Source: Hyphomonadaceae bacterium UBA4763 (GTDB taxonomy: Bacteria > Pseudomonadota > Alphaproteobacteria > Caulobacterales > Aquidulcibacteraceae). From it: DNA of 12,066 nucleotides. The notes under the pieces were generated by a model that worked only from the letters and a program-made list of their open reading frames with translations, was not told where the DNA came from and ran no database searches. The stretch is taken from assembly GCA_002403455.1 (NCBI GenBank), contig DHHV01000048.1, positions 1,051 to 13,116 on the forward strand. The letters run 5' to 3'. Position numbers and translations under genes: made by a program. Below, in pieces: positions 4,864 to 12,066 of this stretch (its first letter is position 1; every line of letters starts with the position of its first letter).

Positions 4864-7308
4864 ATGACGCGCGTTTTGCCCTCTTGCCTGCTCGCCTTGA
4901 GCGTTGGCGCGGTTTTTGCGCCAATGGCCTCGGCGCAAGGCTATAAAACCCCGCCGGCCGAGATCGTTGCGGCGGTCGATGCGCCGCTGCCGCCGGCGAT
5001 TTCCATCAGCCCGACGCGCGACAAAGTCTTGATCCTGACCCGGGAGGCGTTGCCGCCCGTGGCGGAGCTCGCCAAACCGATGGAGCGGCTGGCCGGCTTG
5101 CGGATCGATCCGCGCACCAATGACGATCATGGGCCGCGCGCGATCACCGGTCTGTCGCTGATCGCCGCGATTCCGGCGCGCGGTGAGGCCGCGTCGGCGC
5201 CGATCCCGATCGACTTGCCGGCGGGCGCCGATATCGACGATGTGACGTGGTCGGCGGACGGCAAGCTGGTCGCGTTCACGATGACGCAGAGCGATGGGCT
5301 GGGCCTATGGGTGCTGGATGTGGCCAGCGCCAAGGCGCGACCGCTGATCGCCAGCGGCGTCAATGGCGTGTTCGACGCCTTTGATTGGATGCCGGATAAT
5401 CGCCGCCTGGTCGTTAATCTGGTCCCAGCCAATCGCGGCGCGGCCCCGCAGCGCGGCCTGACGCCAACCGGACCGGCGGTGCAGGAAACCGCCGGGCAGA
5501 CCGCACCGGTGCGCACCTTTCAGGATTTGCTCAACGATCCGCATGACGAAGCGATGTTCGATTGGCTGGCGACCAGCCAAATCGCGCTCGTCGACGCCAA
5601 GACCGGCAAAGCAACGCCGATCGGCGCGCCGGGGGTTTATCGCGACATCGAGCCGGCGCCGGGTGGGGAATATTTGTTGAGCGCGCGGTTGCAGCGCCCT
5701 TATTCCTATATCGTGCCGTTCAACGCTTTTGCGACCCGCACCGAGGTGTGGGACCTCACGGGCAAAGCCGTGGCGGTGATCGCCGATGCGCCATTGGCCG
5801 AAGCGGTGCCGATCGGCGGAGTGCCAACTGGGCGGCGGGGGATCGCCTGGCATGACAATCACCCGGCCCGGCTCTTGTGGGTCGAGGCGCAGGACGAGGG
5901 CAATCCGAAGAAAAAAGTTACGCATCGCGATGCGGTGTTCGCGCTGGCGGCGCCCTTTGCGGCGCCGCGCCAGATCGGTTTGCTGGAGGACCGTTTTTCC
6001 GGCCTGCTGGCGATCGGCGATGGCGGCGAGGCGATCGTCAGCGAATATGACCGCGACACCCGCGAGTTGACGCAATGGCAAATCGCCCTCGATCAGCCGG
6101 CCGCGCCCCGGCAATTGTTCAAGCGCAATATACAAGACGGCTATAACGACCCCGGCGCGCCGCTGCGCAGCTTTAATCGCTATGGTCGGGCGACCGCCCA
6201 TGTCGATCAGGGCGCTCTGCTGCTGGCCGGCGATGGAGCGAGCCCGGAGGGCGATCGGCCGTTTTTGCGGCGCTTTGACCTTGCGACCCTTACGACCACC
6301 GAGCTGTGGCGCAATGCGGGCGATCATCTCGAGCGGGTGATCGCGCTGGCGGCGGCGGACGGCGCGGCGGTCTTTACGATGCGCGAAGACAAGGCCAATC
6401 CGGCCAATCTGCATCTGCGGCGGGCCGATGGCGCAATCGCGCTGACGACCAGCGCCGATCCGCATCCGGCATTGACAGCGGCGAAAAAGGAATTGGTGCG
6501 TTATACCCGCGCCGATGGGGTGGAATTGTCGGCAACGCTCTATCTGCCCGCTGGCCACCAGCCGGGCCAACAATTGCCGGTATTCATTTGGGCCTATCCA
6601 TTTGAATATAACGATGCCGCGACGGCCGGCCAGATCAGCGGCTCGCCGCATGAATTCACCCGGATTACCGGCCCCAGTCCGTTATTCTTGCTGACGCAAG
6701 GCTGGGCGGTGATGATGGATGCGACCATGCCGGTGGTGGGGGCGGACCCGGAAACGGTCAACGACACCTATATCGAGCAGATCGTCGCCTCAGCCAAAGC
6801 TGCGATCGACAAGACCGTCGCGATGGGATTTGGCGATGGCAAGCGCGTCGCGGTCGGCGGCCATTCCTATGGCGCGTTCATGACGGCCAATCTGCTCGCC
6901 CATTCGGATTTGTTCATGGCCGGCGTGGCGCGGTCGGGCGCGTATAACCGCACCTTGACGCCGTTCGGGTTCCAGTCCGAGCGCCGCACCTATTGGGAAG
7001 CGCCGGAGATTTACAATCGCCTCAGCCCCTTCATGAACGCCAACAAGATCAACGAACCGATCCTGATGACGCATGGCGAGGCCGACAACAATCCGGGCAC
7101 CTTCCCGCTGCAATCTGAGCGGCTTTATGGCGCCATCAAGGGCCATGGCGGCACGGCGCGGTTGGTGCTGCTGCCGCATGAAAGCCATGGCTATCGCGGG
7201 CGCGAATCGGTGCTGCACACGATCGCCGAAACGCTGGAATGGCTGGATCGGCATGTGAAACAGGCGCAAATCGCCAGTGCGGCGGCGCCGTCGACGAAAT
7301 CGCCGTAA
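4864..7308 (+). CDS. Secreted S9 family peptidase, glutamyl endopeptidase-like (S9D)
   Basis: This 814-residue serine peptidase has a Sec signal peptide (1-24, hydrophobic core LLALSVGAVF, cleavage after ASA before Q25). A long beta-propeller-like region (about 40-530) follows, then an alpha/beta-hydrolase domain. The catalytic triad read in the sequence is S668 in GGHSYG, D741 in HGEADNNPG and H775 in HESHGY. The C-terminal half (LLAHSDLF, RSGAYNRTLTPFGF, NNPGT, LPHESHGY) closely follows the plant chloroplast glutamyl endopeptidase, so cleavage after Glu in peptides is likely but inferred. Mature enzyme should act in the periplasm. The start was set at ATG 4864 because AGGGAG lies 7 bases ahead; the TTG just before it is less likely. 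The gene converges on dut with 15 bases between. Confidence 0.92.
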   Translation: MTRVLPSCLLALSVGAVFAPMASAQGYKTPPAEIVAAVDAPLPPAISISPTRDKVLILTREALPPVAELAKPMERLAGLRIDPRTNDDHGPRAITGLSLIAAIPARGEAASAPIPIDLPAGADIDDVTWSADGKLVAFTMTQSDGLGLWVLDVASAKARPLIASGVNGVFDAFDWMPDNRRLVVNLVPANRGAAPQRGLTPTGPAVQETAGQTAPVRTFQDLLNDPHDEAMFDWLATSQIALVDAKTGKATPIGAPGVYRDIEPAPGGEYLLSARLQRPYSYIVPFNAFATRTEVWDLTGKAVAVIADAPLAEAVPIGGVPTGRRGIAWHDNHPARLLWVEAQDEGNPKKKVTHRDAVFALAAPFAAPRQIGLLEDRFSGLLAIGDGGEAIVSEYDRDTRELTQWQIALDQPAAPRQLFKRNIQDGYNDPGAPLRSFNRYGRATAHVDQGALLLAGDGASPEGDRPFLRRFDLATLTTTELWRNAGDHLERVIALAAADGAAVFTMREDKANPANLHLRRADGAIALTTSADPHPALTAAKKELVRYTRADGVELSATLYLPAGHQPGQQLPVFIWAYPFEYNDAATAGQISGSPHEFTRITGPSPLFLLTQGWAVMMDATMPVVGADPETVNDTYIEQIVASAKAAIDKTVAMGFGDGKRVAVGGHSYGAFMTANLLAHSDLFMAGVARSGAYNRTLTPFGFQSERRTYWEAPEIYNRLSPFMNANKINEPILMTHGEADNNPGTFPLQSERLYGAIKGHGGTARLVLLPHESHGYRGRESVLHTIAETLEWLDRHVKQAQIASAAAPSTKSP

Positions 7309-7323
7309 CCTGGATGCCTCGCG

Positions 7324-7791
7324 CTATTCCGTGCCGGTCGAGCCAAAGCCGCTCGCCCCGCGCGGGGTGGCGTCGAGGCTTTCGGCCGTCATCCAGCGGG
7401 CCTGGGCGACCGGGGCGATGACCATTTGGGCGATGCGCTCGCCGCGTTTGAGGCGCACAAGATCCTGGCCGAGATTGATCAGCAGCACTTTGATCTCGCC
7501 GCGATAATCGCAATCGATCGTGCCGGGGCTGTTGAGGCAGGTAATGCCGTGCCGGAAGGCGAGCCCGGAGCGTGGGCGGATTTGCGCTTCAAACCCGTCG
7601 GGGAGCGCAATGGCGAAGCCGGTCGGGGCGAGCGCGCGGGCGCTGGGCGCAAGGTCAAGCGTATCGGTTGCGGGGATGGCGAGGCGCAAATCCATGCCGG
7701 CCGCGCCCGCAGTTTCGTATGCCGGCAGCGGCAGACCTTCTGCATGGGCAAGGCGTTGGATCGCGATCAGCGGGGCGGGCGTTTGGGGCAT
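7324..7791 (-). CDS. dut: Deoxyuridine 5'-triphosphate nucleotidohydrolase (dUTPase)
   Basis: This 155-residue trimeric dUTPase splits dUTP to dUMP and pyrophosphate, keeping uracil out of DNA and feeding thymidylate synthesis. All five motifs are present in order: AAGMDL (30-35), RPRSGLAF (72-79), GTIDCDYRGEIKVLLIN (90-106) with catalytic D93, RIAQMVIAP (119-127) and the C-terminal lid RGASGFGSTG (144-153). Length is normal. No strong Shine-Dalgarno precedes the ATG. It stands alone, divergent from mscL and convergent with the peptidase; no coaBC gene, a frequent neighbour of dut, is next to it. Confidence 0.96.
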   Translation of the reverse strand: MPQTPAPLIAIQRLAHAEGLPLPAYETAGAAGMDLRLAIPATDTLDLAPSARALAPTGFAIALPDGFEAQIRPRSGLAFRHGITCLNSPGTIDCDYRGEIKVLLINLGQDLVRLKRGERIAQMVIAPVAQARWMTAESLDATPRGASGFGSTGTE

Positions 7792-7913
7792 GCGTCGGAG
7801 CTAGCCAAGCCCGCCCTGCGGCGCAAGACGCTTGACTTCGCAATTTACTTATCGTGAGCTTTCTTGCGCGGCTGGATAGAATTTCTCAATACCGGCCGCG
7901 AATGGAGGGGTCC

Positions 7914-8312
7914 ATGTTGAAAGAATTCCGAGATTTTGCCTTGCGTGGCAATGTCGTTGATCTCGCCATCGGCGTGATTATCGGCGCGTCCTTTGGTAAG
8001 ATCGTCGACGCGATGGTGAACAATATTCTGATGCCGGTGATCGGTATTTTGACCGGCGGCATTGATTTTTCCAAGCTGCAATGGGTGCTGGCGCGCAATG
8101 ACGCAGGCGAGGCGACCTCGGCGCTCGGCTATGGCGTGCTGATCTCGACGATCGTGCAATTCACGATCATCGCTTGGGTGTTGTTCCTGATCGTCAAAGC
8201 GATGAACAGCCTGAAGAAACAAGCCGAGGAGGCCCCCGCCGCGCCGGCGGCGCCGCCAGCGCAGGAAGTCCTGTTGGGCGAAATCCGCGATCTGTTGAAG
8301 GCGGGTCGCTGA
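7914..8312 (+). CDS. mscL: Large-conductance mechanosensitive channel
   Basis: This 132-residue inner-membrane protein forms the pentameric MscL channel, which opens under membrane tension to release solutes during osmotic downshock. The N-terminal amphipathic helix MLKEFRDFALRGN is followed by TM1 (about 14-45, VVDLAIGVIIGASFGKIVDA), a periplasmic loop, TM2 (about 70-95, GVLISTIVQFTIIAWVLFL) and a C-terminal bundle with an Ala/Pro-rich linker and LLGEIRDLLK. The ATG at 7914 was chosen over an earlier in-frame start at 7854 because GGAGGGG lies directly ahead and the protein then aligns with E. coli MscL from its first residues. It is divergent from dut and convergent with the M19 dipeptidase, 12 bases apart. 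Confidence 0.96.
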   Translation: MLKEFRDFALRGNVVDLAIGVIIGASFGKIVDAMVNNILMPVIGILTGGIDFSKLQWVLARNDAGEATSALGYGVLISTIVQFTIIAWVLFLIVKAMNSLKKQAEEAPAAPAAPPAQEVLLGEIRDLLKAGR

Positions 8313-8330
8313 TCGACGGCGCGGTCAGCG
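8307..8330. terminator. Hairpin spanning both stop codons of convergent mscL and M19 dipeptidase
   Basis: CGCTGATCG (8307-8315) pairs with CGGTCAGCG (8322-8330) over 9 positions with one G-U wobble, around a 6-base loop. Each arm contains the TGA stop of one gene. No T-tract follows on either strand, so it may be a bidirectional factor-dependent stop or an mRNA 3'-end stabiliser. Confidence 0.4.
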
Positions 8331-9569
8331 CGTCGCTTGGGCCGAGACGGCCTCGGCGGCGCGCAAGACCCGCAAGGCGTTGGCGCCAGTGAGCTTGATC
8401 AGATAATCGTCCGTCCAGCCGCGGCGGGCGAGCTCGGCCAGCACGGCCGGATAAGCGTCAACGCCCTCGAGCCCGTTGGGCAGAAACGGCACGCCGTCAT
8501 AATCGCCGCCAAAGCCGACATGATCATGGCCCGCCACCTGGGCGATGTGGTCGATATGGTCGGCGACGTCGGCGACGCTGGAGGCGGGGCGCGGATTGGC
8601 GGTCGCCCAGGCTGTTAAGGCTTGCGCGGCAGCGGTCGGCTCGCCGGGATGGAGCGCTTTTTCGCGGGCTTCCTCACCCGTTCGGGCGGCGGCCCATTGC
8701 CGAACCGCTTCGGAGACAAAAACCGGGTAGAAATTGACCATGACAAGGCCGCCATTTGCCGGCAAGGCCGCCAACACGTCATCGGGCACGTTGCGCGGAT
8801 GCGCCGTCACCGCAAAAGCCGAGGAATGCGAGAAAATCACCGGCGCTTTCGCCACGCGCAACGCGTCGCGCATCGCCTCGGCCGAGACATGCGACAGATC
8901 GACCAACATGCCGATGCGGTTCATTTCGCGCACCACCTCTTCCCCGAACGGGCTGAGCCCGCCATGGCGCGGGGCGTCGGTGGCGCTGTCGACCCAGGCC
9001 GTCGTCAGCGAATGGCACAAGGTCATATAGGCGACGCCGGCGGCGCGAAAGCCGCGCAAAATGGCGAGATTGCTGTTGATCGCTTCGCCCCCCTCCATGC
9101 CCATCAGCGAGGCGATGCGCCCGGCGCGCTGGATGCGCGCGACGTCGGCGGCGCTGGTCGCCAGCTCAAGCGCGTCGGGATAATGGCGGACGAGGCGGCG
9201 GACGATGTCGATCTGGGCATGGACCGCTTCGGCCGATTGCGCGCCTTGCAAAGCGGCCGGCACATAGACCGACCAAAATTGCGCGCCGACCCCGCCGGCC
9301 CGCAAGCGCGGAATGTCGGTGTGCAGCGGCTCTGGCAAATTTGCGGTCGATTGGCGCAGATCGACTTTGGCCAGATCGCCATCGACCGCCGCGCGTAAGG
9401 CGAAGGGCAAATCGTTGTGACCGTCAATGACCGGGGATTGGGCAAGGATGGCGGCGATCCGCCGGGCGAGCTTGGGGTCGTCGGGCTGTTGCGCCGCGGC
9501 GGTCGAAGCAAGCGCCAGCGCTGCGGCGGCGGCAAGGAGCGCGCGGGGGATCAGGGGCGAAGCGGGCAT
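8325..9569 (-). CDS. Secreted M19 family membrane dipeptidase
   Basis: This 414-residue zinc dipeptidase resembles renal dipeptidase and hydrolyses dipeptides, including some with D-residues. A signal peptide (1-26, Ala/Leu-rich, ending STAAA before Q27) sends it to the periplasm. The dinuclear metal site is complete: H51 and D53 in DGHNDLP, bridging E159 in GMEGGEA, H227 in LSHVS, H248 in FSHSS and D356 in FGGDYDG. The start at ATG 9569 was chosen because it begins the signal peptide and GGGAG lies about 10 bases ahead; the frame runs open to 9788, but that extension is Pro/Arg-rich noise. It may act with the S9 peptidase in peptide breakdown, which is inference only. It is convergent with mscL. 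Confidence 0.94.
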   Translation of the reverse strand: MPASPLIPRALLAAAAALALASTAAAQQPDDPKLARRIAAILAQSPVIDGHNDLPFALRAAVDGDLAKVDLRQSTANLPEPLHTDIPRLRAGGVGAQFWSVYVPAALQGAQSAEAVHAQIDIVRRLVRHYPDALELATSAADVARIQRAGRIASLMGMEGGEAINSNLAILRGFRAAGVAYMTLCHSLTTAWVDSATDAPRHGGLSPFGEEVVREMNRIGMLVDLSHVSAEAMRDALRVAKAPVIFSHSSAFAVTAHPRNVPDDVLAALPANGGLVMVNFYPVFVSEAVRQWAAARTGEEAREKALHPGEPTAAAQALTAWATANPRPASSVADVADHIDHIAQVAGHDHVGFGGDYDGVPFLPNGLEGVDAYPAVLAELARRGWTDDYLIKLTGANALRVLRAAEAVSAQATR

Positions 9570-9812
9570 GGGCTTTTGGCTCCCGGGGAAGATGGCGGCG
9601 CGGCCAGCATGGCCGATGCGGCGCGGTGGGGGAAGGGCTTGTTTTGGGTCCGGGCTTGTTGGCGGGTATATTGTCGCGCTTGGGGGAAGGGCTGAACCTG
9701 CGCCTTGCGGGTGGCGACAGGTCGACCCAAGCGCGGGACGTCGAAATGACGCTCGATTTATGGCAGGATTGCAAGGATGCGCGAGCATGAACCCACCGAT
9801 CGTTCAGCCTAT
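9570..9812. other. Gene-free spacer between the dipeptidase and the phd locus
   Basis: No credible gene, RNA or repeat was seen here. The spacer should contain the dipeptidase promoter on the minus strand, but no clear -35/-10 pair stood out. Confidence 0.5.
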
Positions 9813-9841
9813 TTGAAATCGACCGCCGTGTGGTCTATGAT
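9813..9841 (+). promoter_or_regulatory. Sigma-70-like promoter of the phd-type antitoxin
   Basis: TTGAAA (9813-9818) and TATGAT (9836-9841) are separated by exactly 17 bases, each box matching consensus at 4 to 5 of 6 positions. This is the best promoter in the window. An inverted repeat CCGCCG (9823-9828)/CGGCGG (9845-9850) flanks the -10 box and could be an operator for the antitoxin; this is inferred. The second arm overlaps the ribosome site. Confidence 0.6.
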
Positions 9842-9859
9842 TATCGGCGGAGGCTACCC

Positions 9860-10114
9860 ATGCTTGTGTCCGTCAATGATGCGAAAGCGCAATTGATCGA
9901 CCTGGTCCGCCGGGCCGAGGAGGGCGAGGACATCATCTTGACGCGGCACGGCCAGCCGGTGGCGCGCATCGCGCCGGTGAAAGCGCCCGCGAGACGCGAC
10001 ATGCGACGTAACGTGATCGCCGCCGCGCGCGCGGCTGCAGATCGGGCGATCGTCGGCGCGAATGCGGCGCGCAGCCAGGATTTTCTTTATGGCGATGACG
10101 GCTTGCCGGGATGA
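9860..10114 (+). CDS. Phd/YefM-family antitoxin (toxin partner truncated)
   Basis: This 84-residue antitoxin has the Phd/YefM fold. The N-terminal DNA-binding and dimer part reads MLVSVNDAKAQLIDLVRRAE, and the family signature IILTRHGQPVARIAPV (25-40) follows. The C-terminal tail ending SQDFLYGDDGLPG is the kind of segment that docks onto a PIN toxin. GGAGG 6 bases before the ATG at 9860 decides the start; a start at 9830 would lie inside the promoter. The stop overlaps an ATG (ATGA) that opens a vapC remnant, so the gene was once the first of a pair. It is now an intact orphan antitoxin, which may still repress its own promoter or neutralise related toxins. Confidence 0.85.
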   Translation: MLVSVNDAKAQLIDLVRRAEEGEDIILTRHGQPVARIAPVKAPARRDMRRNVIAAARAAADRAIVGANAARSQDFLYGDDGLPG

Positions 10115-10215
10115 TGGTGGTCGACACGTCCGCACAGCTCACCTATCCTCCTAGCCCGGCCCCCTCTCCCCAAAATCCGCGCCCGGCGCTTTTCTTCCCC
10201 GACGGCGCAGGCTAA
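10111..10215 (+). pseudogene. vapC (PIN-domain toxin) remnant: first eight codons only
   Basis: The ATG overlaps the antitoxin stop as ATGA, the usual coupling in such operons. The frame begins MMVVDTSA, the conserved start of VapC/PIN ribonucleases, with the first catalytic aspartate at D5. After codon 8 similarity ends, and a Pro-rich, low-complexity tail runs to a TAA at 10213. A PIN toxin needs about 130 residues, but only 160 bases separate this ATG from ileS. It is best read as a deletion scar. Confidence 0.65.
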
Positions 10216-10270
10216 CATTGCGCATAATCAAGGGCTTTGCCGCCCCGATCTGCCGTCAGGACCCCTTCAC

Positions 10271-12066
10271 ATGAGCGAGCCGCCCGCCGCTGCGCGCGAT
10301 TACAAATCGACCCTGTTTTTGCCCGAAACGCCGTTCCCGATGCGGGGCGGTCTCAACAAAAAAGAGCCGGAATTATTGGCCTATTGGGCGGAGATTGGGC
10401 TCTATCGGCGCCTGCGGGACGCATCAAAGGGGCGCACGCCCTTCATCCTGCATGACGGCCCGCCTTATGCGAATGGCCATATCCATTTGGGCACGGGGTT
10501 GAACAAAATCCTGAAGGATTTTGTCGTCCGCTCGCGACAAATGCTGGGCTTTGACGCCAATTACGTGCCGGGCTGGGATTGCCATGGCCTGCCGATCGAA
10601 TGGAAAATCGAGGAGGAATTTCGCCACAGCGGTCGCGCCAAGCATGACGTGCCGCCGGGCGAGTTTCGCGCCCGCTGCCGCGCCTATGCGCAGCATTGGC
10701 TGGAGGTGCAGCGCGGGGAATTTCGCCGGCTCGGCATCGAGGGCGATTGGGACAATCCCTATCTGACGATGGCGCCGGCCTCGGAAGCGGCGATCGTCGC
10801 CGAGTTTTTGAAGGTCGCGCGTTCGGGGCTGCTTTATCGCGGCTCCAAGCCCGTGATGTGGTCGCCGGTCGAGCGGACGGCATTGGCCGACGCGGAGATC
10901 GAATATCACGAGAAGCAATCAACAACGATCTATGTGCGCTTTAGCGTGGTGGATGAGATCGACGCCTCGATCCTGATCTGGACGACGACGCCGTGGACGA
11001 TCCCTGGCAATCGCGCCATCGCCTATAATCCGGAAATCTCTTACGGGATTTACGAAGTGCTGGCGGTCGAAAAGGGGCTGAAATTTCAGCCCTGGTCGCT
11101 GGAGGGCGAGCGCGTGGTGCTGGCCGACCGGCTGGCGGCGGAGGTGCTGGCGGCTGGCAAGGTCGCCGAATTTGAGCGGGTCGGCGATTTCAACCCGAAA
11201 GGGCGCATCTGCCTGCATCCGTTCAACGGCGAGGGCTATGATTTCCAGGTGCCGCTCTTGGCGGGCGATCATGTGACGGACGAGGCCGGCACCGGCTTTG
11301 TGCATACCGCGCCCTCGCATGGGGAGGAGGATTACCAGGTCTGGCGGGCGAGCGGACGTTCGCAGATCCCCTATATGCTCGACCCGGATGGGCGCTATCT
11401 GCCGCATGTCCCGAAATTTGCCGGGCTGGACGTGCTGCAAACGACCGGCAAAGAGGCCGGCAAGGACGGCAAAGCCAATGCGGCGGTGATCGAGGCGCTG
11501 ATCAGCGCCGACAAATTATGGGCGCGCGGGCGGCTGACGCATTCTTATCCGCATTCTTGGCGATCGAAAGCCCCGGTGATTTTTCGGAATACGCCGCAAT
11601 GGTTTATCGCGCTGGACAAGCCGATGGCGGATGGCCGAACCTTGCGCCAAACCGCGCTGGCGGCGATCGATGCGACGCATTTTGTGCCCGAAGCCGGGCG
11701 CAACCGCATCCGCGCCATGGTCGAAGACCGTCCCGATTGGCTGATCTCCCGGCAACGGGCCTGGGGCGCGCCGATCGCGCTGTTTGTTCATAAAGTCACG
11801 GGCGAAGTGCTGAACGATGCGGAGGTCGATGCGCGCATCCTCGCGGCGATCGCCGCGGGCGGCGCCGACGCCTGGTTCACCCAGCCGGCGACGGCGTTTT
11901 TGGGCCCGGATTACCGCCCCGAAGAATGGGACAAGATCGAGGACATTCTCGACGTGTGGTTCGACAGCGGCTCGACGCATGCCTTTGTGCTGGAGGGGCG
12001 GGCCGACCAATCCTGGCCGGCGGATTTATATCTGGAAGGCTCGGACCAGCATCGCGGCTGGTTCCA
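10271..12066 (+). CDS. ileS: Isoleucyl-tRNA synthetase, partial (C-terminus beyond window)
   Basis: The visible 598 codons are the N-terminal two thirds of class I IleRS, which charges tRNA-Ile in the cytoplasm. Seen in order are DGPPYANGHIHLG (62-74) of the ATP site, YVPGWDCHGLPIEWK, the CP1 editing domain with TTTPWTIPGNRA and GTGFVHTAPSHGEEDY, then WLISRQRAWGAPI, DVWFDSGSTHA and GSDQHRGW. KMSKS lies past the window end. The HIGH motif reads HLGT (72-75), with threonine instead of the usual last histidine. ATG 10271 has AGGA 9 bases ahead and matches the usual N-terminus (DYKSTLFLPETPFPMR). The upstream gene is the vapC scar; a -10-like CATAAT at 10223-10228 may belong to its promoter. Confidence 0.97.
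   Translation, partial: MSEPPAAARDYKSTLFLPETPFPMRGGLNKKEPELLAYWAEIGLYRRLRDASKGRTPFILHDGPPYANGHIHLGTGLNKILKDFVVRSRQMLGFDANYVPGWDCHGLPIEWKIEEEFRHSGRAKHDVPPGEFRARCRAYAQHWLEVQRGEFRRLGIEGDWDNPYLTMAPASEAAIVAEFLKVARSGLLYRGSKPVMWSPVERTALADAEIEYHEKQSTTIYVRFSVVDEIDASILIWTTTPWTIPGNRAIAYNPEISYGIYEVLAVEKGLKFQPWSLEGERVVLADRLAAEVLAAGKVAEFERVGDFNPKGRICLHPFNGEGYDFQVPLLAGDHVTDEAGTGFVHTAPSHGEEDYQVWRASGRSQIPYMLDPDGRYLPHVPKFAGLDVLQTTGKEAGKDGKANAAVIEALISADKLWARGRLTHSYPHSWRSKAPVIFRNTPQWFIALDKPMADGRTLRQTALAAIDATHFVPEAGRNRIRAMVEDRPDWLISRQRAWGAPIALFVHKVTGEVLNDAEVDARILAAIAAGGADAWFTQPATAFLGPDYRPEEWDKIEDILDVWFDSGSTHAFVLEGRADQSWPADLYLEGSDQHRGWF

Noticed and set aside
5305..6651. 448-codon minus-strand open frame inside the S9 peptidase
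   Set aside because: It is Arg/Gln/His-rich with no motif, and it lies antisense to a well-supported enzyme.
7832..7860. TTGACT as a -35 box for mscL
   Set aside because: No acceptable -10 hexamer lies at 16 to 18 bases.
8622..9398. 258-codon plus-strand open frame inside the dipeptidase
   Set aside because: It is a shadow of the M19 gene, whose metal ligands are all in the minus frame.
9570..9788. Upstream extension of the dipeptidase frame
   Set aside because: The added residues are Pro/Arg/Ser-rich noise, and the signal peptide begins at 9569.
9830..9859. Earlier start for the phd-type antitoxin
   Set aside because: It would lie within the promoter boxes and lacks a ribosome site, whereas 9860 has GGAGG.
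10200..10228. CATAAT upstream of ileS as a full promoter
   Set aside because: The -10-like box is good, but no -35 box is present at the right distance; it is kept only as a remark in the ileS entry.

Overview
The window is GC-rich, gene-dense DNA with the codon habits and gene families of an alphaproteobacterium. Examples are a CenR-like OmpR-family response regulator, a YkuD-type L,D-transpeptidase beside yggS, and an IleRS with alphaproteobacterial sequence blocks. No rRNA, tRNA, CRISPR array or insertion sequence was seen. The species cannot be named from this sequence; a caulobacterial, sphingomonad or rhizobial relative would fit.

Layout: (1) 1-1132, minus: N-terminal 377 codons of a TIR-domain STAND (NB-ARC-like) NTPase, cut by the window edge, a likely abortive-infection type immune protein. 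(2) 1162-1827, minus: a degenerate ThiE/TenI-family protein whose start codon overlaps, in an 8-bp palindrome, the start of the divergent yggS (1822-2493, plus). (3) 2473-3027, minus: a YkuD L,D-transpeptidase without a signal peptide, overlapping the yggS 3' end. (4) 3234-3920, plus: the response regulator, divergent from the transpeptidase. (5) 3971-4524, minus: a ccdAB-type toxin-antitoxin pair with a palindromic candidate operator. (6) 4525-4863: gene-free leader. (7) 4864-7308, plus: secreted S9D-like glutamyl endopeptidase. (8) 7324-7791, minus: dut. (9) 7914-8312, plus: mscL. (10) 8325-9569, minus: secreted M19 membrane-type dipeptidase. (11) 9860-10114, plus: a Phd/YefM antitoxin with a good promoter, followed by only the first eight codons of a VapC/PIN toxin. 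(12) 10271 to the end, plus: N-terminal two thirds of ileS.

How they fit together: most genes are housekeeping (dUTP removal, PLP homeostasis, turgor release, tRNA charging, envelope regulation and peptide breakdown). Set among them are three defence or addiction-type loci: the TIR-STAND gene, ccdAB, and the remnant phd-vapC. The most interesting objects are the TIR-STAND gene, the decapitated vapC beside an intact antitoxin, and the CcdB with a changed gyrase-poisoning C-terminus. No wholly new multi-gene system could be shown from this sequence alone.
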